A DNA stretch of 64,000 nt from the NCBI GenBank assembly GCA_029204225.1, contig CM055103.1:42059368-42123367 (forward strand). The letters are read 5' to 3'. The stretch's first letter is position 1. Each line of letters begins with the position of its first letter. Below the pieces are notes generated by a model. The model had not been told where the DNA came from, made no database searches, and saw only the letters and a program-made list of their open reading frames with translations. The DNA is from Diphasiastrum complanatum (lineage: Eukaryota; Streptophyta; Lycopodiopsida; Lycopodiales; Lycopodiaceae). A program made the translations under genes and the position numbers. Shown here piece after piece: positions 1 to 10,475 of the stretch.

Positions 1-338
1 GGCTTTTGCATTGGCAGAGGTAGTACATGGTGCAGGAATATGCTGATAGGTATCATGAGATGCTTATCAAGATTCCGGAAGAGATTCCCGAGTGGCTAGT
101 AGTCCACAAGTTCATATTTGGCCTTCGTGAAGAGTTGAGACCTTCAGTGCTTAACGAAGGGTGCAAGTTAGAAGAGGCAGTTGCTACAGCTCTCAACTTT
201 GAAGGTAATGTGCGGACCAAGGCTGAATTTGGAGCGCCAAGTTGGCCTCAGAGGAAGGATTTGCGAAAGTTTGGCCAAGCTGGTCAGAAAGGCTTTTCGC
301 AGAAGGATCCTATCCAGATGCAGCAGACTTGGGCCTAA
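1..338 (+). pseudogene. Ty3/gypsy gag (capsid) fragment
   Basis: The readable frame (27-338) resembles the C-terminal half of plant gypsy Gag: a Tyr/Asp-rich helix, the segment FIFGLREELRPSV typical of the 'F..GL...lr..v' capsid motif, then a basic linker before where a zinc knuckle would follow. In frame just upstream is a stop (TAG at 21-23), so the copy is broken or cut by the window edge. The frame stops at 336-338 and no protease follows. In a live element Gag packages the retrotransposon RNA. The family call comes from the motif, and loss of function is inferred from truncation at both ends. Confidence 0.7.
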
Positions 339-851
339 AATATAAATGACCATGGTTACATAGATCTCGACCTTTTGGGTCATAGTAACCTATGGCTTCT
401 ACATCATTTACATTTATTATTCTAACAGGGACATCATCCCTGTCCATTTGCTAGTGGAAACTAAAAGATGTTAGAAATTTACGTTCAGTTTATATTCATT
501 ACTGGTATAATATTCGTAATATAGCATCATCTAAAAACTTATTTCAGAAAACTTAGTTTTAACAGACCTAAAAGCAAATGCATGTGCACTAGGGGATGCA
601 AAAGTAAATGAAGCTTCTTGTGATTTATTAGTGAGTGTGCTTATCTGATTATTACCAACATAAGAATCAAAACTGAAATCAACATTCACATAACACAACC
701 ACAAATACTGAATCTCCATTCTCTTTATTTGCATACAGGTAACAAGAGGACCCTCAACAAATGGTCTCCCCCCCCCCTTTTAAAACATGAGACAAACCCT
801 CATGTCCAAACTTTATATACATGCAAAAGGAAGAAAAACTATACAGGCTGC
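339..851. other. Non-coding spacer
   Basis: AT-rich sequence without a convincing ORF. A run of C near 767-777 is the only simple feature. It separates two gypsy gag scraps that lie in opposite orientation. Confidence 0.5.
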
Positions 852-1110
852 CTACTCATCGTCGCTTACTAATAAGTCTTCCAAAATCTCCTCATCCTTG
901 TCCTTATCTTGACGTTGTTGTAAAACATGGAGCTTCATGTCCGTGCGGCGAGGACAATCTTTGACAAAATGCTTGCCAAGACAGAAGAAGCATAATCCGT
1001 CTTTCTTGGCCTTCTCCTTTTGTTCTGGACTGAGAGGAGACTTGTTGTAAGCCTGATGAGCCAAAGGAGATCCCGCCTACTTGTAGGGACTCGTGGGTCC
1101 ACTAGGGGCC
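852..1110 (-). pseudogene. Gypsy-type gag C-terminus with zinc knuckle
   Basis: On the minus strand a Lys/Pro-rich linker leads into CFFCLGKHFVKDC, a retroviral-type zinc knuckle, followed by a charged tail ending in VSDDE and a stop at 852. Knuckles of this sort let Gag bind RNA. The spacing here is C-X2-C-X3-H-X4-C, one residue shorter than the usual C-X2-C-X4-H-X4-C. The same frame can be followed upstream to about 1110 across an in-frame TAG near 1075, so the gene is broken. The fragment abuts a plus-strand copia LTR starting near 1117, which suggests that the copia element inserted next to or into it. Confidence 0.6.
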
Positions 1111-1116
1111 TATACA

Positions 1117-1407
1117 TGTGAATTAAGTACCTAGCTTGTTATTTGAGGTACTTAATTATTTTATGTAACTTATGGTAGCTAGATAGCCATCAGTCAAGTT
1201 ATTGGACAGCCAACTGTCATGAAGGTAGATAGCCATCTTGGACTACTTATATGTAGCCATTCATTTGTATGAGACACACTTTTGTTAAGCAATCTACTGT
1301 TGATATTGGCTGTCCACAAGTTTCTACAAGAGGGTCATCTAACCATCTCTCTCTTCTCTTTGAGAATACTTTGTGTTAATGAATAGTCTTGACTCTGGAT
1401 TCCTACA
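1117..1407 (+). repeat. Ty1/copia 5' LTR
   Basis: About 291 bp beginning TGTGAATTAAG and ending CTACA, placed immediately before a tRNA-primer site. The right edge is well defined by the adjacent primer-binding site. The left edge is chosen because LTRs start with TG, and TG at 1119 is an alternative. Confidence 0.6.
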
Positions 1408-1420
1408 TGGTATTAGAGCC
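1408..1420 (+). promoter_or_regulatory. Primer-binding site (initiator-Met tRNA)
   Basis: TGGTATTAGAGCC differs at one base from the canonical plant copia PBS TGGTATCAGAGCC. It directly follows the LTR 3' end, where minus-strand cDNA synthesis would be primed. Confidence 0.75.
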
Positions 1421-2012
1421 TTTAGGTGATCATATTGCTTGCAGGAGGGCGCCCAATAGGAAGCTATCTTCTTCCCCTTTTGGTTGGAGAAAATCATCAA
1501 GTTGCTAATTTTTGCAAGAGAAGAATCTGTTCATCTTCTTATAGCTTTTTTTGCAGGAAATTGCAGGGCACCTTCACCTATTTGAGAGCTAGCAGTAGGG
1601 CGCCCATGCTCAAACCAATTGCATGTGATCTTGACTCAATTACATGCTGAAAATTTCAGATTTACTTCTTAAATGAAGATACATTTGTTTTGGACACATT
1701 TCTTGCTGAAATTTCCCTGTTGGTGAGCTTGGAGTAGGGCGCTACCATCTGCTCCATTAGCACATTGAGTGCACACCATTTTACCACAAAAGTTTTGGTT
1801 GTGGTTTTGGCTTCATTGGAAGCCTGCATATTAGTTAGTATTCTGTTATTTCAGCAGAATACAGCCACCTATATCTTCTTGTGAATGAGCTATTGCATGT
1901 GGTGTATTGCAATCTATAGTGCTCATTAATTCAGCTTTGATCTTGCTGATTTTTTAGTAGATTTTGGCCTGGAATCTGTTTTTCCCATCTACGATTAGCT
2001 GAATTTTCAGAA
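1421..2012 (+). other. Copia untranslated leader
   Basis: About 590 bp between the PBS and the gag ATG with no credible ORF. The motif GGGCGC recurs at about 1447, 1600 and 1737 (AGGGCGCCC twice, AGGGCGCTA once), spaced roughly 140-155 bp. Position and flanks identify it as the leader that would carry the packaging signal. Confidence 0.55.
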
Positions 2013-2651
2013 ATGGCTAAAGAATATGAATCTATAGGTTCTTTGTTCAATGAAGATAGGTTGTATGGAACTAATTTCTCCTTGTGGTGCTACATGATCA
2101 AAAACCTCCTTATTGCTAAAGGTTTGTTTGAAGTTGGAAGTGGTGATGAAGAGAGGCCACCTAGTTTGGCATCTACTACACCGTCAAGAGCTACTTCTTC
2201 AACATATGTGGAGGTGTCTTCCGAAGAACAAAAGAAGTGGGATCGACGTGATGCACATGCCATTCGGTCATATGTGAAGAGATCAATCCTACCTCACATT
2301 CGATCATGCAAGACTTCCAAGAGTGCTTGGGAAGTACTTGCCGAGATGTTCCAAGTGAAGAATACGGCGAAAGTGCTTTTTCTACGTAATCAACTCTCAA
2401 CATTGAAGATGCAAGAGGGTGATACGCTTTCAAATCACTTAATGAAGATCAAGGATCTTCGTGAAGAGCTTTTTAGCATTGACGAAATTGTCGAGAACTC
2501 TCAATTTGTTTCAATTGCCAAGACGGTTCTTAAGGGGGAGGGAGTGTTACGAGCTCGTAACCAGTGCCGAACCCTAGAGAACATAGATAGGTCAGATACC
2601 ACAGTCAGGGTTGTGTCCAGCGTACATGACCAACAGGGCAAGACAGTGTGA
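2013..2651 (+). pseudogene. Ty1/copia gag, 3'-truncated
   Basis: The ORF starts with ATG at 2013 and reads MAKEYESIGSLFNEDRLYGT, then a Trp/Tyr-containing N-terminus (NFSLWCYMIKNLL). After a Ser/Thr-rich insert comes the UBN2-type capsid core: WDRRDAHAIRSYVKRSI, SKSAWEVLAEMF, LRNQLSTLKMQEGD, HLMKIKDLREEL. These are hallmarks of copia Gag. About 170 residues match the family. From around position 2520 the frame runs into unrelated sequence (polypurine tract and LTR-like start at 2545), so the zinc knuckle and all of pol are missing. It belongs with the LTR, PBS and leader immediately upstream. Confidence 0.8.
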
Positions 2652-2850
2652 GTAGTGTGCCCCAGCACGGTCCATAGCCATGGCGAGCCTAACACAGCCT
2701 AGGGACCCTGTCAGCAGGATAGGGCTCCCAGTTGGGTCCCGACGTGCAGTCAGCCACGTCAGTGACACGTGGCCGACACTTGGCAGTTGCATGCTACCAG
2801 TCCTCACACTGGGCTAGGAGGGGCTTACTCTAAATCAGGGAGTAGGCAAG
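2532..2850 (+). repeat. Polypurine tract plus LTR-like segment
   Basis: AAGGGGGAGGGAG at 2532-2544 has the form of a polypurine tract and is followed at once by TGTTACGAGC at 2545, a plausible LTR start. The next 300 bp are more GC-rich than their surroundings (for example CCACGTCAGTGACACGTGG near 2754) and contain no coding signal. The right edge is unclear and a gypsy integrase fragment begins at about 2860. I infer a 3' LTR joined to a foreign copia gag by recombination or deletion. Confidence 0.45.
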
Positions 2851-2861
2851 GTTGGGTGGAT

Positions 2862-4032
2862 CAATTAGTGTTTGCCCTACTGTGGTGTTAGGATCTATTA
2901 CACACATTGTTCTAAGTGTCAAGTTAATAAGGCTAAAGGGATTAAAGTGCCTGGATTATTACGCCCGTTACCTATACCAGAAGGGAGATGGGAGAGTATT
3001 TCCATGGACTTTATTACATGTTTACCGCATACGCAGCAACAACATAATGCTATCCTAGTTGTGGTTGATAGACTCACAAAAATGACTCATTTTATCCCAA
3101 CTAGTAATAAGATTGATGCACCTGGTACGGCTGATTTGTTTATACAGCATGTATTCAGACTTCATGGATTACCTAGATCCATTGTGTCTGACAAAGATTC
3201 TCGTTTTACTCGCAATTTTTGGACTGCAGTATTTGAGAAGTTAGAGGTGCGGTTGGGAATGAGTAGTTCTGATCATCCTGAAACAAATGGGCAGACTGAG
3301 AGAGTTAACCAAACCTTGGAAGACATGCTTAGGGCGTATGTGAGTGAAAAGGCAAACCCAATGGGAACGTTACCTACCATTGTTGGAGTTTGCCTATAAT
3401 GATAAAAAGAATGCATCTACGAAGATGAGTCCTTTCGAGCTAAATTATGATTTTAGACCAGCCAGTCCAATTACTATAGGTATGCCTCATAAGACACCTA
3501 GTGCTATGGAATTTCTAACTCACATGCAACAGATGTTGGAGTTAACAAAGGAAAATGCAAAAGCGGCAATGGATTGGGCAAAGACATATGTTGATCTGGA
3601 TCGTACGCCAAGAGAGTTTGAGGAAGGAGATATGATATTTCTCAGGATTCCAAAGGACTCGAAAACCCTAACGACAGGTTGTCACCTAGATACTGTGGAC
3701 CTTGGCAAATTGTTAAAAAGATTAATAGCGTTGCTTATGAATTGGATTTGCCTGTTGGTTGTAAGGTTCATCCTGTTTTTCATGTTTCACGCTTAAAGAA
3801 GGTTTTACATGAAGGTGATAACTTGTTGGTTGATGGCCTTGTATTGTTTCAGGAGCATGGGGAAGTGATGCATGGACCAGCGAGAGTACTGGACCAGAGG
3901 CATAGACAGGTTGCGGAATTGTTTGCTTCGTGAGTACTTGGTTGCATGGCATGGACGACCTCATAGTGATGCTACCTGGGAGAGGTTGCATGCACAGTAT
4001 CCAAACTTTGCCATCAAGGACGATGTCATTTG
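2862..4032 (+). pseudogene. Ty3/gypsy integrase with chromodomain-like end
   Basis: Three overlapping frames (2872-3399, 3344-3796, 3679-3933, then on to about 4032) together read as the end of gypsy Pol. The Cys half of the HHCC zinc site is present (HCSKCQVNKAKG), but the His half is missing, so the copy is 5'-truncated. The rve core shows its catalytic acids in SMDFI, SDKDSRF and NGQTERVNQ. After a frameshift near 3360 come LEFAYNDKKN, the GPW/HPVFHVSRLK module and a chromodomain-like tail (LREYLVAWHGRPHSDATWE). At least three frame changes make it non-functional. It is followed directly by a polypurine tract and LTR start, as expected for the 3' end of the element. Confidence 0.85.
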
Positions 4033-4190
4033 AGGAGGGAAGGGATGTCACATGTACTTTGAATCCCTTGCCCAATGTGAATAGTAAATTGTAATTATTA
4101 AATTGTGAATGGCTAAGTCACCAGCTTGTGGAGACAATTGTAAATTGAGATGTAAATATTTGTTATAGTGACTAAATCCGAGATGGCCAA
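4033..4190 (+). repeat. Gypsy polypurine tract and truncated 3' LTR
   Basis: AGGAGGGAAGGGA at 4033-4045 is a good polypurine tract, and TGTCACATGTAC at 4046 is a typical gypsy LTR start. Only about 150 bp of LTR remain before minus-strand gypsy coding sequence begins near 4190. Confidence 0.65.
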
Positions 4191-5460
4191 GGGGGTACTG
4201 GTAAGACTTCTGCAACGCCTGTCGCGTCTTCCAGGTAGCATCTGACAATGGATGCCCTTTCCAGGTTACTAGATACTCTTGAAGGAGATGATTCCGCAAT
4301 CGTCGCTCCCTTCGATCTAGGATTCTTTCTGGCCCATAACCTGTGGTGTCTTTCTCCTCAAGAGACACTAGACCTTCCACCAGGCTATCGCCATCGTGCA
4401 AACATCTCTCCAGTTTGCTAACATGGAATACTGGATGCAAGTCTGTTTGTGTACTGCTCACATATGCCCTAAGCATATCTTCCAAGATCTGATTCACTCA
4501 CTCTGTCTGACCATCCGTCTAAGGATGCTCAGAGCTACTCATCCGCAACTGTGTTCCCAGCTTGGCGAACACCTCAATCCAGAAATTTCCCATAAACTTG
4601 GGATCCCTGTCAGAAACTATGGACTTCGGAAGACCATGTAACCTGACAATATTTTGAATAAACAACTCAGCCACTTGCGGAGTTGTGACCTTCTTGGTCG
4701 TTGCGATGAAATGAGCCATCTTGGAAAACCTGTCTACCACTACCATAACGGAATTGAATCCATTCTGGGTCTTGGGTAGCCCAACAATTAGAGATGCTTT
4801 CCCACCTTCCTGTAGGTATCTCAAGTGGATGTAGCAAGCCCGGAGGACTTACTCTCTCGGCCTTGTTCACCTGACAAGCCGTGCAACGCTGGACGTACTC
4901 TCTTACATCCCGCTGCAATCGTGGCCAGAAATAATGCCTTCTCAAAAGCTCACTAGTCTTATCAATACCAGGGTGCTCTGCACAGGGACTATCATGGCAT
5001 TCATGAAGTATCTTACAATGAAGATCCTTCACGTCTGGCACGAATACTTTTCTGTTTTCTCAACTACATACCTTCCTTCACGGTGTATGTCAAATAAGTA
5101 CTGGTGTGTTCCTCTACGGAAGCGACAGGCGAGGCTGACTCTTCCGCTTGGTCGACTAACTTGCATGCATAGGCTACACACACTGACAATGTGGGTCCTT
5201 TTGTTGAGCCCTCTTGATCTCCTCCATGAGATCACTGTCAACTACAGGCAAGACTCATCTGATGCAGTACCAACAATAGTGCATCAGCGACCACATTTTC
5301 CTTCCCTCCTTGGAAGCGAATTTCGAACTCTTGCATTAGCTCGGCCCACCGAGCTTGGCGGCCTTACAAATCTAGCTGAGTGCAAAATGCTTTAAAGTAT
5401 AATGATCTGTGTACAGAAATCTGCCATGCAAATCTTGTAAAAGGCCACCAACACTTTACA
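4190..5460 (-). pseudogene. Ty3/gypsy RNase H-integrase-chromodomain fragment
   Basis: Reading the minus strand from about 5460 down: the end of RNase H (GGKENVVADAL-type sequence near 5280-5310, in broken frames), then a complete HHCC zinc module (HECHDSPCAEHPGIDKT, C-X2-C in RCTACQVNKA; 4667-5041). The integrase core follows with SDRDPKFMGNFW and the final SSSEHP at 4519-4824. Last comes the C-terminal HPVFHVSKLERCL and a chromodomain-like LLQEYLVTWKGHPLSDATW (4200-4440). Frame breaks occur between the blocks and the NGQTE segment with the catalytic Glu is largely lost. It is related to, but not identical with, the plus-strand copy at 2862-4032, with which it is arranged tail to tail. Confidence 0.85.
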
Positions 5461-5935
5461 ATACTTAGTCTTATTGAACGTCTTTCCTGCTTTTCTTGGC
5501 TTAAGCCCAAACCCGGCTTCGTCACAAAAGCAAAAGACAGCCAATACTAAAAACACATAACTCACTGTTATTTTATGAACCTAAAAACCGTAAAAACCAT
5601 CATTCCCTATAATTGAACCCGTTGCCACCGTAAAAGTGCTCTTAATGATTTAATCAGCAACATAAGTGATTCAAGAAAACCGAAACTCACTTCCTAAAGA
5701 TCAATTTGAAGTGCTTAAAAAACTGAATCGATTGTATACCTGGTAGTACACATACCACACAACCGATTATACTTCAAAAAAGAAATTCATGGGAAGAGGA
5801 ATTTGAATTTTCACCACTTGATGCTTACTCCATTTTCTCAAAAATATGTCAAGATTCCGTATCACACAACGGAAAAATCCCCACACAATTCGAGATCCTT
5901 GAGCACAAATCAATGGCAAAACGTGCTTAGAATTG
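5461..5935 (-). other. Non-coding internal region of a minus-strand LTR element
   Basis: No ORF. It lies just inside the PBS of the LTR at 5949-6438, so in that orientation it would be leader sequence. The join to the RNase H fragment at about 5460 has no intervening gag or protease, implying a large internal deletion. Confidence 0.4.
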
Positions 5936-5947
5936 GCTTTGATACCA
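5936..5947 (-). promoter_or_regulatory. Primer-binding site, minus strand
   Basis: The minus strand reads TGGTATCAAAGC, a standard initiator-Met tRNA primer site, next to the LTR end ACTTTACA. Confidence 0.75.
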
Positions 5948-5948
5948 A

Positions 5949-6438
5949 TGTAAAGTCCTAAACCAAGGATCCTATTCTAAGCATGCCAATCACAAGCAAC
6001 ACAGGGGAAACGGATGGTGGACAAACCAATCCAACCAAACCTAGATCGAACGGATCTAGCCCCCAAGCTATGAATCAATCACAAAGAGGAATGAGGCATC
6101 ACACCAGCAGCATACGGCCACCAGTCTCACAATCAAGGATACGGTGAGAGCCCAATAGGTTTACTTATACCCTCCAAGGCCCATGCACCACTAGTAGTGC
6201 ACTGTGACACCTCACTGGACACCTCTGCAGCCTTTTTGGGCCACACCATCCAGTTCCCCAATGACTCATTGATAGACCCATATGAATCCACCATCAAGAG
6301 TTTAGGCCTACAACCATTAATTTTGACCTTATGCACATAAGGGCCCCAAACCCCTTATAATCATAATTAACTTATGGGTTGTCGGTCTACTGATCTCTAG
6401 CACGGATATGCTACCCGAGACCAGTCGTGGGCATGACA
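5949..6438 (-). repeat. LTR (about 490 bp), minus strand
   Basis: On the minus strand this runs from TGTCATGCCCACGACTGG to GGACTTTACA, with TG...CA ends, and is followed by the PBS. No second copy was recognised in the window, so the matching 3' LTR is lost or lies outside. Confidence 0.6.
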
Positions 6439-6604
6439 AATGGCCTCTTGACAAGGTTGCTGCTAGAGTCAACGATGGTTGCAGGACGCGATGGATCCTG
6501 GAGCCTCAGCTGGAACAGCCAGCAGGGCTTTAGTGATGGCTGCTCCCAACAACGAGCCTAGAACCTCGCCTGGAGACGACGCCCTAGCTGCTGCCTTCAC
6601 CATC

Positions 6605-6609
<5 letters not shown>

Positions 6610-6690
<81 letters not shown>
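6610..6690. repeat. (GA)n microsatellite
   Basis: About 80 bp of uninterrupted GA dinucleotide, directly adjoining the (ATT)n tail of the LINE at 6691. Apparent ORFs across it are artefacts of the repeat. Confidence 0.95.
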
Positions 6691-6693
<3 letters not shown>

Positions 6694-6924
6694 ATTATTA
6701 TTATTATTATTAACGTCTTTTGGTGCCCAGGGGCACATAAGACAAAAGAGAGTACAAAATGTGAGAAGCATTGTCCGCATAAGGACTTATTTACCAATGA
6801 AAAGACAGTAAAACTAAAACTAAAATATCGATCTCTCTGTCTCTAAGAGAAAAAGTATCCAAGCTTGACCACCAGTTGGTGAGGGTACAAAGCAAGAGCT
6901 TAACCACCTGCTCCGCGGAGGAAA

Positions 6925-9900
6925 CTAGCTACGAGCAAGCCGAAAGTAATGAGTGATGGTAGTAGTGGGTCGTGATGTAGGCTGGTGGGAGGCGTATGAA
7001 GATCTAGTAGCACTGGATCGAGCCGAAACTCTCTGTGTCTTCGATCTTCGGACGGGGACGTCAAAATCCGCAACCGAAATATCCACTCTGTCTCGCTTCT
7101 GGAAGAACTGAGTAATGTGAGCCTGACTGGAATCCATATCTGAGAGCGTAGGTAGAAGTGAAGCTCGTAAAATATACATCTCTCTCAAAAGAAGACCCAC
7201 ACATCTAGCATCTGGATACTCGAGGAAGGAGCTCAACGTGAGGGGAATATCTCGGTATAAACAATGGTATCGTCCTCTAATCTCATAGTATACTGGGCAG
7301 CGAAAGATGAAATGAAACTCATCTTCCACCTCCTGAAGAGAACAAAGCTGACATATCCGCTGCAATCTGGGAGTGTCTGTGTATCTACCTGTCTCGATAG
7401 CAAGCTGATGAGAAGAGACTCGAAGCTGTCCTATACGATATCTCAGACCAAAAGATAGCGTCTGTGTAAGATAAACTGGAAGAATAGGCAAGCCCGAAAC
7501 GTCCAGCCGTAAAAGATGTGTGCCATAATAATGTAGCTTGACCCTATCTGGATCAGGATGTGACCATATAGTGCGTATGTAGCTCCGGTAGATCTGCTGT
7601 CTGATATAAGCATGGGTTCCATTCGGAAGATCAAGTGCGGATAAACCCCAAGTCTGAAGAAGGGCTGAGACACTGCGATACCAAGAGTGCTTGGCTCCCT
7701 GATCTGCAATGGTACAAGATGAAGTGAGAGCAGCAACAATGTATCTGGAGGTATCTAGATCTGATACCCTGTGAAGAAAGGTGATGATCTGAAACATAGC
7801 ACCAACAACTAATGGAGGAGAAGCAAACTCAGGCTAGTATGATATCATGTGGTACTGAGGGCTTAGCCCGGATTATCCTACTGAGCATGAGAATCTGGAT
7901 ACGAGTAAGATCTCTCCATGTATCGCGTGATAAATCAGGGCACCAAGTCTCAGCCGAATATAGCACAACTGGGGAGACAGTAGCAGAAAATAGTAGGCAT
8001 CTGGTAGCAGGATCCTGCACATAGTAAGTAGAGCAAAATCTCTCCATATGCACAAGAGCGGTATGCCCCTTGCGGAGCCTGGCGGTGGCTGCTGGTCGAA
8101 AAGTGAGTAGCGGACCAAGAGAAAAGAACTCCCAAATAGGTGTAGGAGGTCACGATCTCAATCGGTAGCCCGTCATAATAGAAAATCACATCTCTCATAT
8201 GCTGTCTGTTGGTGTTAAACACCATAATCTTAGTCTTCTTAAGGTTAACCGTCAATCCCCAACGCTGGCAAAAGTGATGTAAAGCAGAAAGGTGACTCTG
8301 TAAACCAGCTGCAGAGGATGAGAGGAGAACCACATCATCAGCGTACAAGAGAATGGGGATAATAATGTCTGCTAGGGGACAACCCTCTCCACCTTCCTCG
8401 CGAATAATCCGCTCGAGGTCATCTATATATAGTGCAAAAAGAGTGGGTGATAAGGGGCAACCCTGCTTCACCCCAATGGTAGAATGTATCTGTGAGGACC
8501 AGCCACTACCATCTCTGAAACGTGCCAAGACTCGCTCATATAAAGTAATGATCGCAGCAATAGTATCCTCTGAAAAACCAAGTGAAGACAGTCTCTGGAA
8601 AAGAAGATGTCGTGGAACAGAGTCAAAAGCTTTGCGAAAATCCACAAAGCAACAGTAAATTCTCTGTTTCCGATGTCGAGCCTCCTCAATAATGCATCTC
8701 AAAATGAAGATCTGGTCTGAAGTAGAATATCCCGGTCTGAAACCAGCTTGACCCATAGCGTGTAAACCCTCAGTTTCAGCAAAAGATCCAGTGACTGTCT
8801 GTAGTATAGAGCCATATATCTTAGCTAGAGTGTGGCCAATCATAATGGTGCGGTAGTTTCCTACATTCATGGGATCACCTGCCTTGAGGATGGGGTGAAG
8901 GATATTAGTACACCAAGCCGTAGGAAAACCAGAAGTAACAGCTGTGTTAAAAACATGAGCAATGTAAGGGGAGATGAGATGTGCTACGGGCTTTAGGAAG
9001 TCTACACTTAAGGAGTCATAGTCAGTGGCTTTATTTAGTTTGGCATGTTTAATGGCGTTTTCAACCATGTCAGGGGTGAAAAGTGAGCAGTGGTCAGGTC
9101 TCGGTGAGAGTGAGGTAGGAGGAGAGTCCGTGGTATATAACTCCGTGGCATACTCGATCCAGGATTCGATGGCTATGGGGGCCAATGTTGAAGAGTGTCT
9201 GGTGAAATGTTTCCAGAAAAAAGAGGAGGGTGAATCTAAAGAGTTGATCATTTTTTGGCAGAGTGATTGTAGGTACTTGATCTTCTTTGTTCTGGTGGTT
9301 CTATGATATTCTTTCTGGCATTGTTTGAGTGTGGCAGGGGAGTGTGACCTGGCATATGTCACATGATTGTGAAGAGAGCGGCATTCTGCATCATACCATC
9401 TGTTGTGAACACTTCTGTGAGATGATGTCGTTTTGGTGGGGAAGGATGAGGAAGCAGCAGCTAAGAGGGATGTAAAGAGAAAAGTGGCTTGCTGGTCAAT
9501 TGGTGCCATGAACGGGAAGTTAGCGAGTAGTTGGGATAAGATTGTGGTGTAATTAGTGAATCCAGATTGGGTGAAAGGAATACGTTTATGAGTGGGAAGA
9601 GAGCAAGAAATTTGCAAAGAAGAGGTTATGTGACCAAGTGAGATGTGTAAGAGTGAGTGATCGGAAATGGTAGGGGGTGTGATGGAGAAATCAGAAATGT
9701 GAGAGATCAAAGCAGGTGATCCAATGAAGTAGTCGACCACACTATGTCCTCCACCATGAGGATAGCATGTATATGCTGATGAGGAAGGCCACTGTGTGAG
9801 GCCATTCAAAATGGCAAGAGCGTGTGTCTCTGCTAGAGTGATCAACTGCTCCCCGAAAGATGTAGCTGGAGTGTCTGCATCCTGTGATACCCGGTCTAGC

Positions 9901-10427
9901 CCCATATCCAAAGGGTAAAGCCTGAGAAGATCCGTAGCTGCATGAAATTCGGTTTGTCTAGAGCTTGTGCGGGCGTTGAAATCACCTGCTAGTAAAATGG
10001 AACCCTGCTGAGAAAAGATAGCAATATCATCTGAGAGAGCCTGAAAAGGGTCCCCGCCAAACTCAGCAAACACTGAGGTCTGTGGAGCAAAATAGCATAC
10101 AGCTATATAGATGTCCTGAGGTAATCCCAATAGTGAGCCAATAATGTGTAACCAAATATAGCGAGCGTATGGATCTTGTTTAACCATCTGAACTGTGGTG
10201 TCTCTGTATAAACAAGCTACTCCTCCAGATCCTCGACAAGTTTTTCCCCTAACAAATGGACGAAAAGCAGAATGCCAAGAGTACTCCTGTATATTTGGAA
10301 GAGGATGATATAAGGACTCATGAGTTTCAGCCAACAACAAAATGTCGCATTTTCTAATAAAATCAGCAAAGTCTCCGGCTGATGACGAAGATAAAAAACC
10401 ATTACAATTCCAGAAGCCAAGTCTCAA
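6925..10427 (-). pseudogene. LINE ORF2: APE endonuclease + reverse transcriptase
   Basis: Starts MRLGFWNCNGF. Residues 1-260 form an APE-type endonuclease: Asn near 7-9, Glu34 in AETHES, Asp149/Asn151 in GDFNAR, Asp232 in SVVDYF, and Asp256-His257 in SDHSLL. RT spans about 450-770, with ILKAGDP near 513-519, FVDFRKAFDS at 594-603, GVKQGCPLSPTLFALYIDDL, and the catalytic YADD at 695-698. The frame changes by one base near 8118 (after the YLGVLFS motif) and again near 7829. Beyond these the frame continues to 6925 through the cluster CQLCSLQEVEDEFHFIFRC, the Cys/His motif often found at LINE C-termini. At about 1,165 residues it has normal length, and all catalytic residues survive. The two frameshifts make this copy inactive as read. 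Confidence 0.9.
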
Positions 10428-10475
10428 ATTGGTAGGGGATCTCGGGTAGCTTCTATATCCGGGGGCCCCTAGTTC

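Noticed and set aside
6479-6811. Overlapping ORFs across the GA tract (Arg-Glu or Ser-Leu runs)
   Set aside because: They exist only because a dinucleotide repeat has no stop codons; flanking codons show no family motif.
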